A DNA stretch of 64,000 bases from Gamarada debralockiae (GCA_002803225.1 NXFV01000940.1:1-64000); one strand, 5' to 3'. Shown: positions 22,561 to 35,235, counted from the first letter of the stretch. The notes: a model not told the origin generated them from the sequence alone. Made by a program: numbers and translations.

Positions 22561-24400
22561 TTAATGTTTATCCCGATCATCACTCCATCGCACAAACCTC
22601 ACAACTCTCCATCCTAAACTGGCCCTCCTCAGTCTCGCGCCATAAAAGAACATCGGGATCGCCAGTAAGAGCACGAAAGCTGTGATGGCTGCCATCTCGG
22701 AGAGAGCTAGTTCGAGACCCGAGGTCGCAATCCAGGTATTCGTTGTAGCTGACAGACCAAATCCAATGATGGACTTGAAAGCAAGCTGCGCAATCGTCAC
22801 CTCACCCGCAACAGGGGAGTACGCATCCAAGGTGTAAACAAGCGAAATATTAATAGCTTGGCCACCCGAGAAGCTCAAAAGACCCAGTCCCACAATTGGG
22901 ACCATAAAGCTCAGCCTATTCTGCAATCCATATCCATACAACAACAATCCTAGTGGAGCCGTGACGAGCGAGATGCCAATCGCAGGAAGGCGGAACTCAG
23001 GTTCTCGGATGCCACCGTTGCGGATGGTGAAGTAATTCGCTACTGCTTCGCCCACAGGGCCTCCCGCTGGGATTGCTAGGAATCCGCCGACAAAGGATCC
23101 GAAGAAGCAGAGGCCGCTTTGGAAGGCCGTGAAGTTGTACGCGGTTGCGAAATCGTTGGCGAAGCTTGAGGAGAGTGCGACGGCGAAGCCGATTAGGACG
23201 GACATGACGAGCGTGGCCCAGATCACGGGTGGGAGTAGGATGAGACCGAAGGGACGGACGAACATTGTCCATAGTGACTCGGCGGTGTAGATCTGCCCTG
23301 TGAAGATTGATAGTGTGCTCCAGTAGGATTTCTTCTTGGGCCGACCGGGGAGGGTTTCATATTGTGCCTTGCCCATGACTGCGGCTTCGAGCCTTCGGAT
23401 CCTCTCTTCCAGTCTCTTGATCGCACTGTTCTCATACAATGTGGTTTCCTCTTCCAATAGGTCGTTCTTCTTGTAGTATTTATCGACTTGGGCTTTCTCC
23501 GAATCTTCCAAAATGATCGAGAGGGAGAGGCGATAGGGATTCTTCTTGTTCTCGAAGACTTCTCCCTTGTCGGAATCGGTGTAGACTCTGTTGTAGGCTG
23601 TCTCGGGGAAGCTAAAGAAGATCAATACAAGCAAGACGCCGAGAAGTATGCTGCCGACTGTGTATATCACGCGCCAGGAGCTGTGAAGTGTGATGGCTCC
23701 TGAAATGATGATGCCGATTGCGACGCCTTGTCCTGTGGCGAAGTTATACAAACTGGACCTCGAGTCAGCAGATTCTTCATTGAGAAGGGCCGAAACATCC
23801 TCACGCCATCGCAGTGGCTCGTTCATGGAGGAAGAAAACATCCGAAATAGTCGTAGGACCAAGACATTCTCCTGCCCCCGAGAAGAACCCCAATAGAACT
23901 CGGGCTGCAAGCTCACTACCGTAATTTGACGTGACACCCGACCAGATCGCGGTCAAGAAATACCCTGCAAAAGAGATGAGGTACATTGGTCGTCGTCCAT
24001 ACTTGTTGATCAGCGGCATCCAAATCAGGTTTCCCGTTCCTTGAGAAAGTGCTGACGTCGTGAAGAAGAATGCGACTTGGGGGATCAATTCTCCCAGGTT
24101 CGTCTCCGGTCCATTCCCAAAATCCATGGCGATTTGTACGATTGCCACGGTAGGACCAGCTGCGAGAAACGTGCACATTAACATGCCGAAACACGTGAGG
24201 ATTGCAACATAGTATTTGAAGGGTTGGGACCTGTGGATTCAGCGCCGCACAGAGATGGATGTGGGATCCACTGACCAGTTAAGAGGGTCATTTGGGTTGG
24301 ACGAAGGCTTGGGTATGAGAATGATGTCTCCATTTTCCGAACGGATCTGGACGCGACCAAGCTGTCCTTCCCCAGGACCATCACTGCCCTTGACAGCCAT
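22561..24400 (-). CDS. MFS transporter, DHA1 family, HOL1-like
   Basis: Three exons (24276..24400, 23805..24230, 22561..23752) give 580 residues. The N-terminal cytosolic segment has IPKPSSNPNDPLNW, typical of these fungal drug/H+ antiporter-type carriers. Transmembrane helices start at FKYYVAILTCFGMLMC; INKYGRRPMYL is the loop 2-3 signature (motif A), and FPETAYNR opens a long charged central loop of about 100 residues, which I associate with HOL1-like members. Six more helices follow (for example LLPPVIWATLVMSVLIGFAV). The start at 24400 is chosen because it lies in frame directly before the conserved N-terminal motif, with introns of 45 and 52 nt after it. The likely role is proton-coupled export or uptake of a small organic or cationic compound; the substrate cannot be read from the sequence. 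The gene appears intact. Confidence 0.93.
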
Positions 24401-25320
24401 GACTCAAATCTTGACTGAGGCACTCACCAGTGAGGCTGTGTGAACATGTAGTCGAGGTGAAGTCGCAGACCAGCTGGCATTTGATTCCTCAGTCTCCTCA
24501 AAATCCACAAGGCCCAGGCGTGCAACAATATATCTCAGACTTGTCCAACTTCTTTGCAATGGTAGTTCACTCGTCGGGACCACATTCCGCATCATAAAAC
24601 GCGGTGCAGAAATGATGATGTGGGGATAAGAATGATATTCATAGATGTCTACTTGACAAGAAGCCTTGGCCATCTGTTACTTGGGTCATTTGCAGCTCTG
24701 ATACCTGGGTAGAAAACGGCTGTTTGATGAAATGAGACTAACGGAAAGCCTATCTTGCGCTATGGTAGCTTGGCTACGGTTTCGGGCGATTTCCTGATTT
24801 ATCGTTGAAAGCCACATTGTCTTGAGATTCGTCATGCCATGGATGATCTGCTTTTCGTTTCTACGTCTGAGGTCGAATTAATGTTCATGACTGGATGAGA
24901 GACGGGAAGTGGGTGTCGTCAGCATGAAGAGACCGAAATGAAACATTTATTGCTGCAGAAAGTGGCTATTCCGCATTTGTAACAGGGGTTGGCCTGTGGC
25001 AACAAAACTTTGTTCGTTCTATCAAGCTTCCTTTCATAACCTCTAGGCACTCCAAGGCATAAACCAACATCGATGTTACGTGTCTTGTGAGATGGCTGAG
25101 CTCAAAAAAGTGTACGCATTAATTCGGCAAAACGTATCTGGCGAATTCCACTGTCCAATCTTGATGACATTATGTATAGAGGTAACGCTTTTCAAAATAG
25201 AAATGCGAAAGGCATGAAGAAGCTAAACAACCATGTAACTGAAAATAAAATAGTCCGAGACAGTCTTGAAAATAAAAAGAGAGCTAAAACAAATGCTCCA
25301 AAAGCTAGAAAGAACGTGAC
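24401..25320. other. intergenic, MFS promoter side
   Basis: It contains a minus-strand ATG frame, 24404..24673 (89 codons), that stops immediately before the MFS start at 24400; it is either an upstream ORF in the leader or chance. The remainder, 24.7-25.3 kb, is AT-rich and shows no gene. The patatin gene ends at 25321. Confidence 0.35.
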
Positions 25321-28300
25321 CTAAAGGATGAGACGAAACATGCTCTTTTTCCTCACAGGCTGGGCAGCGTTTTCTATATTAGTAGAAAGGAGAGAAGCAG
25401 CTGTGGTCGAGCTGGTGTCATCCAACTCATAAACACCGCGCTGCATCATGTCGACCGACTTTCGTCGCATAGCCCACTGATTGACATCCTCAGGACTGAC
25501 GGGGAAAGCAGAAGAGGGGTTCTCATCCTGCCGAAGGTTCGATTGAGACTTGACCCTCCGTAGTGAAGATGGATGCCCAAGCGACTCGTCACTAGATGAT
25601 GATTTTCGCATGTTATTTCGACGCCTGCGAGCGGCGCGTGTGCGTCTGGTGAAAGACCCATTGTTCCTAGTGACGGGGACGCGGGGCAGAGGCTCTGTGG
25701 AAGGGGGTTTGTTTTTAGAACGGTGTTCAACTATGAAAATTTCTTCCCAGAAGCTTTGGACTTACTTTGTGTCAAATTTTCAGTCATCAGGGTTCTTGGA
25801 AACCCGCTGATCGGGAGATTCGAGTTGCTCGAGACTGGATAGGGCGTGTCTTGCAAGCAGAGGGAGATCGTGGTGGACGACAATGGCTTGGACACTGTGA
25901 CGTGAATCTTTTCTGCGTTGAATCTTCCCCGAACAAACATATCCTGAAGCGATTGCTCTGATATGGGCACCCTTTGGTCTCTAGTTTCCGAATTGTCGTA
26001 CTTGTGATCTTCTTGGATGATGAAATGTGGCTCAAAATTGCCATTTAGGCAATTGTAAATGTACCGGCCAAGAGCTTTCATTTCAGCGCTACCAGTATGA
26101 AAGCGACAACAAATATGCCCTAGATCACAGAGTAAGATAGAGTTCATTTCATTGTTTCAGGACCGGCATACCATCACATTCGTACTTTCCGTCGTTCTCT
26201 CGTGTCGATACCTCGATTTTTTCGAAGAAAAAAGTGCTCGCAATCAATCGATGTGCTATTTCCTTGACCCTTGAGTTTTGTTTGAGATGTCCGGAGGCGG
26301 CTTTTTGAACCTTTTCAAGCTCGTCCACATCATCAAGCTTCGGTACATTGAAGCCCAAATCAGGATTCAGTCGTATAAACCTACGTCGATCGTGTGTATA
26401 CTGTCCAACAGTATTAACACGAAAGTCATTCCAGATCTTGTTGCAGTTCAGAATGCTGTCAAATCTATCGGTAACCGTGGTTAAAAGCTGCGCAGTAAAT
26501 GTGGAAAACTTTGTAAGGGGGCGAAGTGGCACATTTGGTTGCGGTGGCAGCGCTGGCTTTTTTGACCGGCCCGAGCTAAAAGACCGAAAGACGGATGGGG
26601 ACACAGCAGGATCTGGGTCCATGTGCCCATCATGACCTGTTCCGATTGAAAGTAAGATGTCTGGTGATTGAGTGCTTACGTCTTTCCAGATAAGCATACG
26701 CTCGTGTTGGGCCACGTTCACGGGGTTATTGTGGTACAAGGCACCGTCGATGTAGCCACTTTTAGTCTCGTTCTTGATGAACGTTTTGAAGTATGGAGGA
26801 GCAGCAGATGTGGCTCGAGCACTAAAGGGATTAGAGACAGACGATGATTATGAGAGAGTGGACGTACGCCTCCCAGGTTCTCAATTCCATCGCAGGTTTG
26901 TCTTGCCGTTCGAACAAATAACTACCTGCATCACGATTTAGTAGCGTTTTACGGTAAATGGACAGCATCCTCACTATAACCCTGGAAGTCTGGTCGATTG
27001 TAATTGGCCAACACAACTGGTTGCTGGTCCATGACTGTTGTTGAAGTTACTGCGACTTTGAGCATATAGCCCTCTTGATTATTGAAACCGCCGAACAAAG
27101 GCCGATCTTCGAAAGTGGACCTAAGGGCGTTCTCGAAGGGTTTTGTTTTGTACATGCTTCGGTGATTGATAGTCGCAAGCCGTCCAAGCACCGGCACTCT
27201 GAGCAACTCCCGCGGCGTAAATGCCTCTTTGCACAAGTCTGTAAATTTACTTATGCATTGATCTACAGACCAGTTTTCAACTCCAAGTCCTAGTGCAATT
27301 ATACCGCCGGTACTGTCTAGCATTAGTGACATATTCACGCGCAAGAGTGTAAGACAGCTCACCTCGTGCCGATAATGAGGTCAAAGAAGGCTTGTATTGG
27401 TAAATCGTTGCCCAAGGCTCGTTCAATAGCCCTTAGGGCCTCTAGTTCTACGATGCCACGCACACCGCCACTGTACAGCAATTAGTAGTCGAGTTTGTAA
27501 GAGTAGAGTTGTGAAAGTTGCATACCCATCAAGGCTCAAGATTCTTGTGCCGGCATACAGTGGCTTGACCTTGATTTTCCAAGGGAGATCCCAGGCCTCA
27601 GCCATATGCAGAGGGCAAGCATCCAGCATGATGACTGTTTTCTCTGCTTGTCGACCATAGGCCTTGACGCAGGGGGTGCATAGAACATGTCCGCAAGGCA
27701 GAGGGTGCTCGGGCAACTCCCTCAGACATGAGAAACAGGTTGAATGACTGACGAACTGGAGCGCATCCCCCACTTGAAAGTAAAAATCGTTCATGATATT
27801 TCGGTGTACCTTCGAAGCAGCCTGCGGCTCAGTCAGCCCACTGCGATAGAAGGTTTCGGTGTACACCTCTCGCTGGATCTGTTCCAGGTTTCGCCGAATA
27901 TTATCGATCCAAACGTCTGCATAGTCTTCGAAGTGGAAGTCAGACTGGTAGCCTCCAGTCGATAATATCTTCCCACTGCTATTTTGGTGACCTTTCGGGT
28001 TGTGGCCGGACTTCATGTTGCAGCACTGGCCAGCAGCATTTCTGAAACCGCATGGCCAGTACATATTGCAGAAGTTGTCTAGAGCCTCATCGCACATGTC
28101 GGCATAGACTTCATCAAGTAGCTGGACAGTGGAACCTGAGTGACATTAGCTTCAATTACTTCAACTGTATTGGGAATTGAATACTTACCCAGGAGGCTTT
28201 GACGGGCAGAATTAAGCATCAAGCATGAGGCGACCATTCTGCTTAGCTCCTGAAAGATCCTCGGTCCATCGAGTCTATCAAAGAAACGATTGTGGTCTCT

Positions 28301-30063
28301 GACAGCAATCGCGAGCTTGAGAATATTGCCGCCAAAATCTCGAGGAATGGGGTTGTTCTTGACAGCTTCTTTCACGAAATCAAACGGTGTGTTGAGGTTT
28401 TGGGAGAAGTGGTCAAATGCCGATTGAAGATATACTTGCAGTGTCTCATCATTTGACAGCATCCGAACTCTTTTCTTGGTGAAATGAGCGATCTGGCAAC
28501 ACTTCCGAATTTCACTGTGAAGCTTGCCGACTTGCTCATTTATGAGCATGTAGCGACCATGGGTTGGTATTCGAACGACAGTGACAGATGAATAATAACA
28601 TTCCAGGAGATCTTTGGTAGTCCTAATTGTACGGCCTGCTTGTTGCCACAATAAAGCATACTCTCTGAAACGAGGGACTCGGGAAACTGCGCCCTCGATA
28701 TCGGACATCAAGATTCTAGTGGCTTCTTCGACATCCCACTGATTGTCATCGATGTTGATATCCGTGGCATTGAGTGCGATATGACATGTGACATTGCCGG
28801 CTGGTTGAGCGACTTCTCAATTGAAGCTGATGCCCAATCCAGAAGCTTTTCGAGGACGATCGACTCAAAGACCCTATAATAATCAGTTTCATGGATATAC
28901 TCCATGAAGACAGTGTTGACTTACTTTGGATTCCGAAGGACGAACACGACAACGTCAGAAAACGTATAGAGAAGTCGAGGATATAGCTGTGTAACGGCAT
29001 ATTCTCGCTTGCGTGTCTCAGGTGTTGTTGCCCATGTTATATCCCGTTGAGAGCTATGAGCCTTCTTCCTAATTTTCTTGCGGATGGAGGGATCGTTGCG
29101 GGAGTATGAGGGACGTGCGTTGGACGTGCTGTCATCGCCATTCTTGAACCTTGCTCCACGAGGCACATTTTCTCCGCCGTCGAGTCCTTCGCAGTCTGCA
29201 TAAAGCATTGGCATCGCACTTAAGTAGGTCGTAGGATCGGAGTATAGATGTACGTCGCCCGAGGTAGGAACATTGTCGTTGATTGAGCCAGTCACAGGAG
29301 AGGGGAATCGGGAACATCCAATTGGGATCTCGGATGCGTTTTCTTGGTGGTCAATTAACATCTTGACAAGAGTGCTCTTGCCGGCTCCTGGATATCCGTG
29401 AGTTATTAGCATTGATTTATATTTGAGGCAGTATCAGGGACACAGACCTGTCTGTCCAATAAATGAAACAAGTTGCGGATATCTGACATTGACTTCGCTT
29501 GTACGACTGTGAGCCATTATCGTAGCATATCTCTCATAGTCCTGGAATATTGGAAGGTTTGAGGAATCTCGCGCTATGCCGAACCATGTTGTATCTTCAT
29601 CGTTGCGATGCAACTCTTGCTGTTCTTCGGGAGTCCGTTTGGGCTGCAAGATGTGTCTCAACCGCTCGACTACTCTGCGATCGGTTTTCTCGTGAGGCTT
29701 CCCGTCGAAGCCTACGGCTCCGGGACGATGCGAGCGCTCTTTGGCCCAGCATTCATCACAGAATGCATCGTTGTTACATTGAATACAGGTCCATGTTTTG
29801 ACTGTAGTCCTCTTACAGACATCACAAGGTTCTCTAACTGAAGAGCTTCGAGATGGAGCTGGAAAGGCAGAGGCTTGGGAAGACTGGAAAGAATTCGTCG
29901 AAACTTGAGACGGTCGGCGACTGCGCGCAGCTGATGAGGCACTTTCTGCTGACAGGTTGTGAGATGACGATTGAGGAAAGTATGAAGGGGCAGTCCGCAT
30001 TGGCACGTGGTCTCGATGTGGAAGCGAAACCTGTGGCCCTGGACTAGGCAATTGAACGGACAT
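25321..30063 (-). CDS. multidomain zinc finger / P-loop G domain / RING-like / patatin phospholipase, with a frameshift
   Basis: Ten exons: 29448..30063, 28925..29387, 28189..28873, 27526..28135, 27363..27470, 26975..27312, 26868..26925, 26172..26821, 25766..26119, 25321..25730, about 1,430 residues. Order: Ser-rich N-terminus; zinc finger (residues ~80-125, CDVC...CIQC...CDEC); P-loop GQTGAGKST (~203), DCEGLDGGE (~270, G3-like) and NATD (~394, G4-like, suggesting GTP); Cys/His cluster ending GHNPKGHQ; RING-like CFSC...CGHVLC..C (~720-745); patatin domain with DGGGVRGI, GTSTGG nucleophile Ser, and IDGALYHNNP Asp; basic Ser-rich tail. It is predicted to hydrolyse lipid acyl esters under control of a nucleotide switch. 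One base is missing near 28780, in exon 3, just before NATD: exon 3 reads in two frames and the total length is not a multiple of three. This is either a real break or a sequence error. The start at 30063 is my choice among in-frame ATGs. Confidence 0.88.
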
Positions 30064-30977
30064 TTTCGCGTTTTCGAGGGAATTTTCTCGACCAGTTTGT
30101 TTTTGGTGAAAAATGAGAGCCATAATCTGCGAGGCCGCTCTTATAGCGACTCTCTGGTGGGCTCTCGCCCCCAACACCCCAGGCGCAGCCACCTCCCCTT
30201 TTGAGCCGCAGATGTCTGCACACCCTCCCATCTTTTTGAGGCGCGGAGCTGAAGTTGATTTCCAATAACAAAATGATGCGGCGTTATTGAGGCGTTTCTT
30301 GAACCCCATAAAATCCCACCTTACGATTGCTTTGAACGATTGGTCATACATTAATCAATAGAACGAGCAACTCATACGGCACGGCTCTGTATGGAACAGT
30401 CGAGGTTCGCATCTTGTGTTATCGAGCGCGCACGCAATTGAAAGTCGTCCATTTTGAATGTAACCGAAATTCGTGAAAATCCGGCCACAGAAATTATCAT
30501 TTCTAAAATATAACTTATAATTTTTAGGCATTCAAAATTTTGGCTTGAAGTTAGGTATGCTTCTGTTCGTATTTCACTTTTGAGATGGGCATATTCTAGT
30601 GAGTTTTGGGGTAGTACTAATTTGGAGCGCACATAGAGATTTAGGCGATTTTGGTGTTCCTGAGAAATGGACGGTTTTCAATTGCGCGCGCCTTCGTACC
30701 AGTCTATTGTTGTCGCAATGGGCTGGAACACTTCCCACAAACCCGCAAATGGAAAGCACCAAAATGGAAAAATATGCGGCACATCGCAGAGGCTAGAACA
30801 AGCCTCATAGCTCGCAAAGAAAAGAAAAATTAGCAAATAGGCGACAAATCTCGACACGAGATTGGCCACTTGGCTGAATATGAAATTATTTGGGCAAAGG
30901 TTGGCGCGGGTTTGAACACCAGCTCCCTCTATTGGCAGGAAATCCTCGCTGGGTTGAGGTAACTCTTATCATTTTGT
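30064..30977. other. intergenic, no supported gene
   Basis: This lies upstream of the patatin gene. The patatin frame stays open back to about 30351, so translation could start further upstream, but that part lacks domain-like sequence and reads like leader. Between 30.4 and 30.9 kb small frames on both strands show no motif. Confidence 0.4.
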
Positions 30978-31077
30978 CTTCCAGCCTTCCAGCCTTCCAG
31001 CCTTCCAGCCTTCCAGCCTTCCAGCCTTCCAGCCTTGCCTTCCAGCTTCCAGCTTCCAGGCCTTCCAGGCTTCCAGG
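30978..31077. repeat. 8-bp minisatellite (CCTTCCAG)n
   Basis: About seven near-perfect head-to-tail copies of CCTTCCAG (30978 to ~31033) run into shorter, degenerate copies (GCCTTCCAG, CTTCCAG) up to about 31077. It lies roughly 230 bases beyond the 3' end of the SNF2 gene, between genes. The frames that read through it are low-complexity artefacts of the repeat. Confidence 0.9.
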
Positions 31078-31305
31078 GATCAAATCCCGATGTATCTAGT
31101 TGTACTATTGTTACAAAACCGGACGTCATTTTCTCGAACGTTAGACGAAGAACAGGTTTCCTCCTTCAAATCCAGAACAGATGCCAGACGCCACGATCGC
31201 ATCGGATATCCAGCTCAAGCAAACTAACCAGCCAACGCCTCATTAAAAGTCGTGGTCCAGTCCAAACCTACCACGAGAACGAAAATTTGTCGTAATTCGC
31301 ACACC

Positions 31306-34300
31306 TCAAACCCCCAATCGCTCTCTTTTGAAAGAACCACTCGTGTTTCCATCCGTCTTTAACTTGCGCTTCTTGCTGCTGCTACCCAGGAACTCAACAT
31401 CGTCGTCGTAAATAACTCGAGGAGTATTGACCCCAGGTGTTTCCACAGTCGTAGCATCGGTAAGGCTTCCGGCATGTGTGCTCATCTCCCGCTCTATCTC
31501 ACCAAATCGTGTCTCATGATCGGCCTTGTACTCTTCTACTAAACTGTCACAGAACTGCTTATCCTTCGGTTGTTCCCTAAAGTGTTGTGTGCAAGCGTGG
31601 CACTGAACATAGAATGCCTGCGGCATCTCGCGATATCCGAGGAGTTCGTATTCGATGAGGTTGTTGCCCATCAATACAGCCTTATCAAAATCAAGACAGT
31701 CTTCGCAGAACGCACGTGGGCACCAGCGGCAACGATATAGCATTCCTCCTGCGTCAGTTGTCTTCTGTGAGCAATCGCTGCACTCGTGCTGTGGACAGTT
31801 AAATTGCCACCCCTTGGCCTTAGACTGGAACTCGGGTTCGAGACAGTCGAAATGGAATGCGCGAGGGCAAAGCTGGCACAAGTGCAGTTCACCTCCGTCA
31901 AAACAGACCTGGCAATGAGCCTGCGATTCAACAGCAACTTTCTTCGCACGCTTGGGTTCCGCGAGACGAGGGTCCTTTCCTGCGAAGGTAGGAACGGCCT
32001 CCCAGTCTCCACAGTTCATTGACTCCTTTGATATGGCAAAACCATCCACCATCACAGTAGTGTTCTTGCCTACTCTGCGGTCGGCTCGGTCGAAGTACTC
32101 CTGGGATATGTCCTTGTTCGAGCTGTAGCCCTTTTGACCTCTGGCCAACTTTTTGCCGTCGAATACTGAGGCCTCAACACGCTCCATCTCAGTGAGCCAT
32201 TTGCGCTCGGCTTCCTCGTCCACTTTGGCATCTGGGATGGCGTCCTTCTTGACATTAATATCGGCTGGTTGATCCTTGCACTTAGCGACAGTGGTCTCCC
32301 AGTCCCTGGATAAGAGTTAGTTTTGAATCAGCACATATAGAGGAGTGAGAGCAGACCAGCTTAACATCTCATCAACATCGATCTCCGGTCGTGAAATAGC
32401 AGATGCTCCGCGGCGGACCAACGTCATCAATTGGTTGGTGTTGAGTTGTGGCATGTTACCGTCATCAGAAGGTCGACCCCTCTTGCCCTTCTTCGAGTTG
32501 CCAAACTTAGTGTGGATATCTTCCATAGCCTCAGTGACCTTAGCAGAGAGATACAGCTTCTTCTGGATTCGGCCCATCATTTGTTCCTCAACAGTTCCTT
32601 GGGACACTAGCTTGTAGATAGTGACTGGGTTCTTTTGGCCAATACGGTGAGCGCGTGCTTCAGCCTGGAGGGTAATTTGTGGGTTCCAATCCTGGTCCAG
32701 AAGAACAACGTCGGAAGCTGTGGCAAGATTAATACCCAAACCGCCGGCTCTGGTAGAGATGAGCATCACTCGGTACTCGCTAGTGAGGTCGTTGAACATG
32801 CGGATGCCGAGATTTCTGCATGCTCTCGCGGTAGATCCGTCAATTCGGACTGAGCGGAAGCTTGTACCATCTCCACCTCTCAATAGCAACATCTCCTCGA
32901 CCAAATCCAGCATCTTCGTGAAACCGGAGAAAATCAAGATCTTCTTCTTTTGTTTATTAACGAGCTCGTCTAGCAGCTTTTCAAGAACGATAAACTTGCC
33001 AGACGCGGTAATGACGTGATCGCCAGTGTGGTATGGATCTGGCTCGGCATTGTTGATCTGATATGGATGGTTGCACACCTTTCTCAACTGCATGAGCAGG
33101 TTCATGAGCTTCTGCCAAGCCGATTGCTTGGGGTTGTCATTCTCCGCCTCGACTTGCTCGCGTTGAAGGGTTTGCGCAAGAATAGCTTTGGTCTCATTCC
33201 ATGCATCGGTTCCAATCATGGTTTCATTTTCGAGTATTTGCAGGGCTTCGGCTTCCATCTTCATCAGTCCAGCTTCACGCTGCTCATCTTCCTTCATAGT
33301 CTTGAAAGCTTGTTCTTCCTTAGACTTGGCCCCCTTGAAGAGCTCATCGAGCAATCCCTGATCGGCCTTGGTGATCATGCGTCTGTACCAGAATCGTTGC
33401 ATGGGAGAAAGCGGAACGAAGAGAAGGACCTCAGTCTTTGGTGGAAGGTTGAGATCGACGCCAGGCGAGTTCTTCATGCGGCGAAGCATAATCAACTCAA
33501 GGAGGTGGCGAGCATCATCCAGTACAGTGTTAGAGTATTGGCCCTTAGACAAGTTGAATGAGTTGTCGAACAACTCGTTCGTCTTGTCGACGAACACCTG
33601 GTCGTTATGTCAGTCTTTCTGAACGGCCATGTAGAAGGGATCTGGACTTACTTCGGGATAGAGCCAGTGCAACAGCGACCAAAGCTCCGACAAATTATTC
33701 TGGAGAGGCGTGCCAGTCAGGATCAGACGATACTCAGCTTGAAGACCTTGTATACACTTCGAGACCAAGCTTTCGTGATTCTTGACAGTGTGTCCCTCAT
33801 CAAGAACAGCATATCTCCAGACAAAAGCCTTCTTGAACCACGATTGTTCAGCGCGAAAGCACTCATAGGTTGTAACGACTAAGTCGACTCCAACATCATC
33901 TTCATCCTCGGAATCAGTATCCAACGAAATAGCGTTGCCCTTCTTACCTGTACCGTTTCGACAATACTTGAGCTTGGTCTTCGCCTGAGCGGTCAGGTTC
34001 CCGAACATGTCCATCTCTCCAACCACTACCTTCTTCAATCGATTACGTTCCTTGATAGGACCATGGAAACGAATGACCTTCAATCCAGGGGTCCACTTTC
34101 GTGCTTCGGCCATCCAACTTGACAGAACTGATAGAGGGCAGACAACCAAGAATGGTCGTTGCAATCTTCCAGTTCCGACCTTTGGGTCATTCTCCTTCAG
34201 GTATTGTATCAGTGATAGTGTCTGCAACGTCTTTCCCAAGCCCATTTCGTCTCCTATTACATTGATCTATGTTAGCTGTAATTCCAAAGAGATGTGGGCA

Positions 34301-35235
34301 TCTGATATGAATGAACGTTGATAAAAGTGAGGAGAGGGAGTCGAACCTAGAATTCCCGATAAGCCGTTCTTCTGTAGATAGACAAGGAAGCTGAGGCCAG
34401 AAAGCTGATATGGTTTCATAACTGCCTTGACTCCTGCAGGTTGCTTCTCGATCTCTTCGTAAGGGGTAGCTATTGGTTGCTTGGCGCGCTCTTCTTCTGA
34501 GAGTTGTGCATCCTTCTCAACCAGCTTGCGTACATAGTTATGGGGCGGGAGGAGAGGCAGCCAGAAGTCCTTCTTCTCGACGAAGAATCGGTCTCGATTC
34601 GCGGCAGTGTGGGTTGCGATCTCTTGTCGAATTGCGACTCGCTGACTGACCATTGGTGTCAACTCTCCGCCGACGAGCTGTGAAGATTTTATAGTTAGCA
34701 TTGCAAGGAGAAGAAAGATAGAGCTGAGTAGGTGTTCATGAGTTCTGACTTCCGAGACGGCCTCTGAAGAGTGAAACTGGGGTGCAGAATCATATAATTG
34801 GATAGAAGGGAGAAGACATGACTGAAAATTACAGACCTCCTCAATAGCGCTTCTCTTCTTGGAACGAGGACGCTTGGTGGTTGTCTCTCCATTCTCGAGG
34901 AACTTCAAAGACTGATTTGGTTTCCGCTGTCGAAGACCTTCACGGGTTCGGGACGTTGTAATTTGTATTTCCTCCTCGTCCTCTATATCGTCGGTTTCGT
35001 CAACATCGATGACCATTCGTTGAGAGGGTGGGGTGTTGAATGGTGACCGGTTCTCAGAGGCCTCTGATTCTGCGTACGATACGCGGGGCTGGACTCGGCG
35101 AGTCGAGCCTTGATCCATCTTGTGTGCAGTCTTGACTCCAGGGAGAAATTGGGCGAGAAGGCTCAAGGCTGTGCGCCGAGGTGGAGTAGGAGTAGGATGT
35201 GAAGTTGGAGTGTGGGGAGGATTGGAGGTCTGCAT
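31306..35235 (-). CDS. SNF2-family chromatin-remodelling ATPase with C-terminal PHD fingers
   Basis: Five exons (34837..35235, 34347..34677, 33652..34253, 32357..33597, 31306..32305) give 1,190 residues. After a disordered acidic N-terminus, MKPYQLSGLSFLVYLQKNGL leads into motif I DEMGLGKT (~245), LSVLSSW (Ia) and DEGH (~395, motif II), with an acidic insert (DTDSEDEDD) between Ia and II; then LTGTPLQNNLSELWSLL, and in the second RecA lobe STRAGGLGINL and QAEARAHRIGQ. At ~1010-1090 are PHD-type fingers (CQVCFDGGELHLCQLCPRAFH, then CSDCSQ...CRWCPRAFCEDC). It should slide or evict nucleosomes using ATP, with the PHD module reading histone tails. The subfamily (ISWI-, Lsh- or PasG-like) is not settled. 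Intron 1 is 159 nt, a stop-free multiple of three, so a form 53 residues longer is possible. It is divergent from the Clr2 gene. Confidence 0.95.

Noticed and set aside
30978..31077. CRISPR-like array
   Set aside because: Head-to-tail 8-bp units without spacers, in a eukaryotic genome; it is a minisatellite.
31306..35235. naming the SNF2 protein Mit1
   Set aside because: Its PHD fingers are C-terminal and no chromodomain-like part is visible; being next to Clr2 is not enough to name it.
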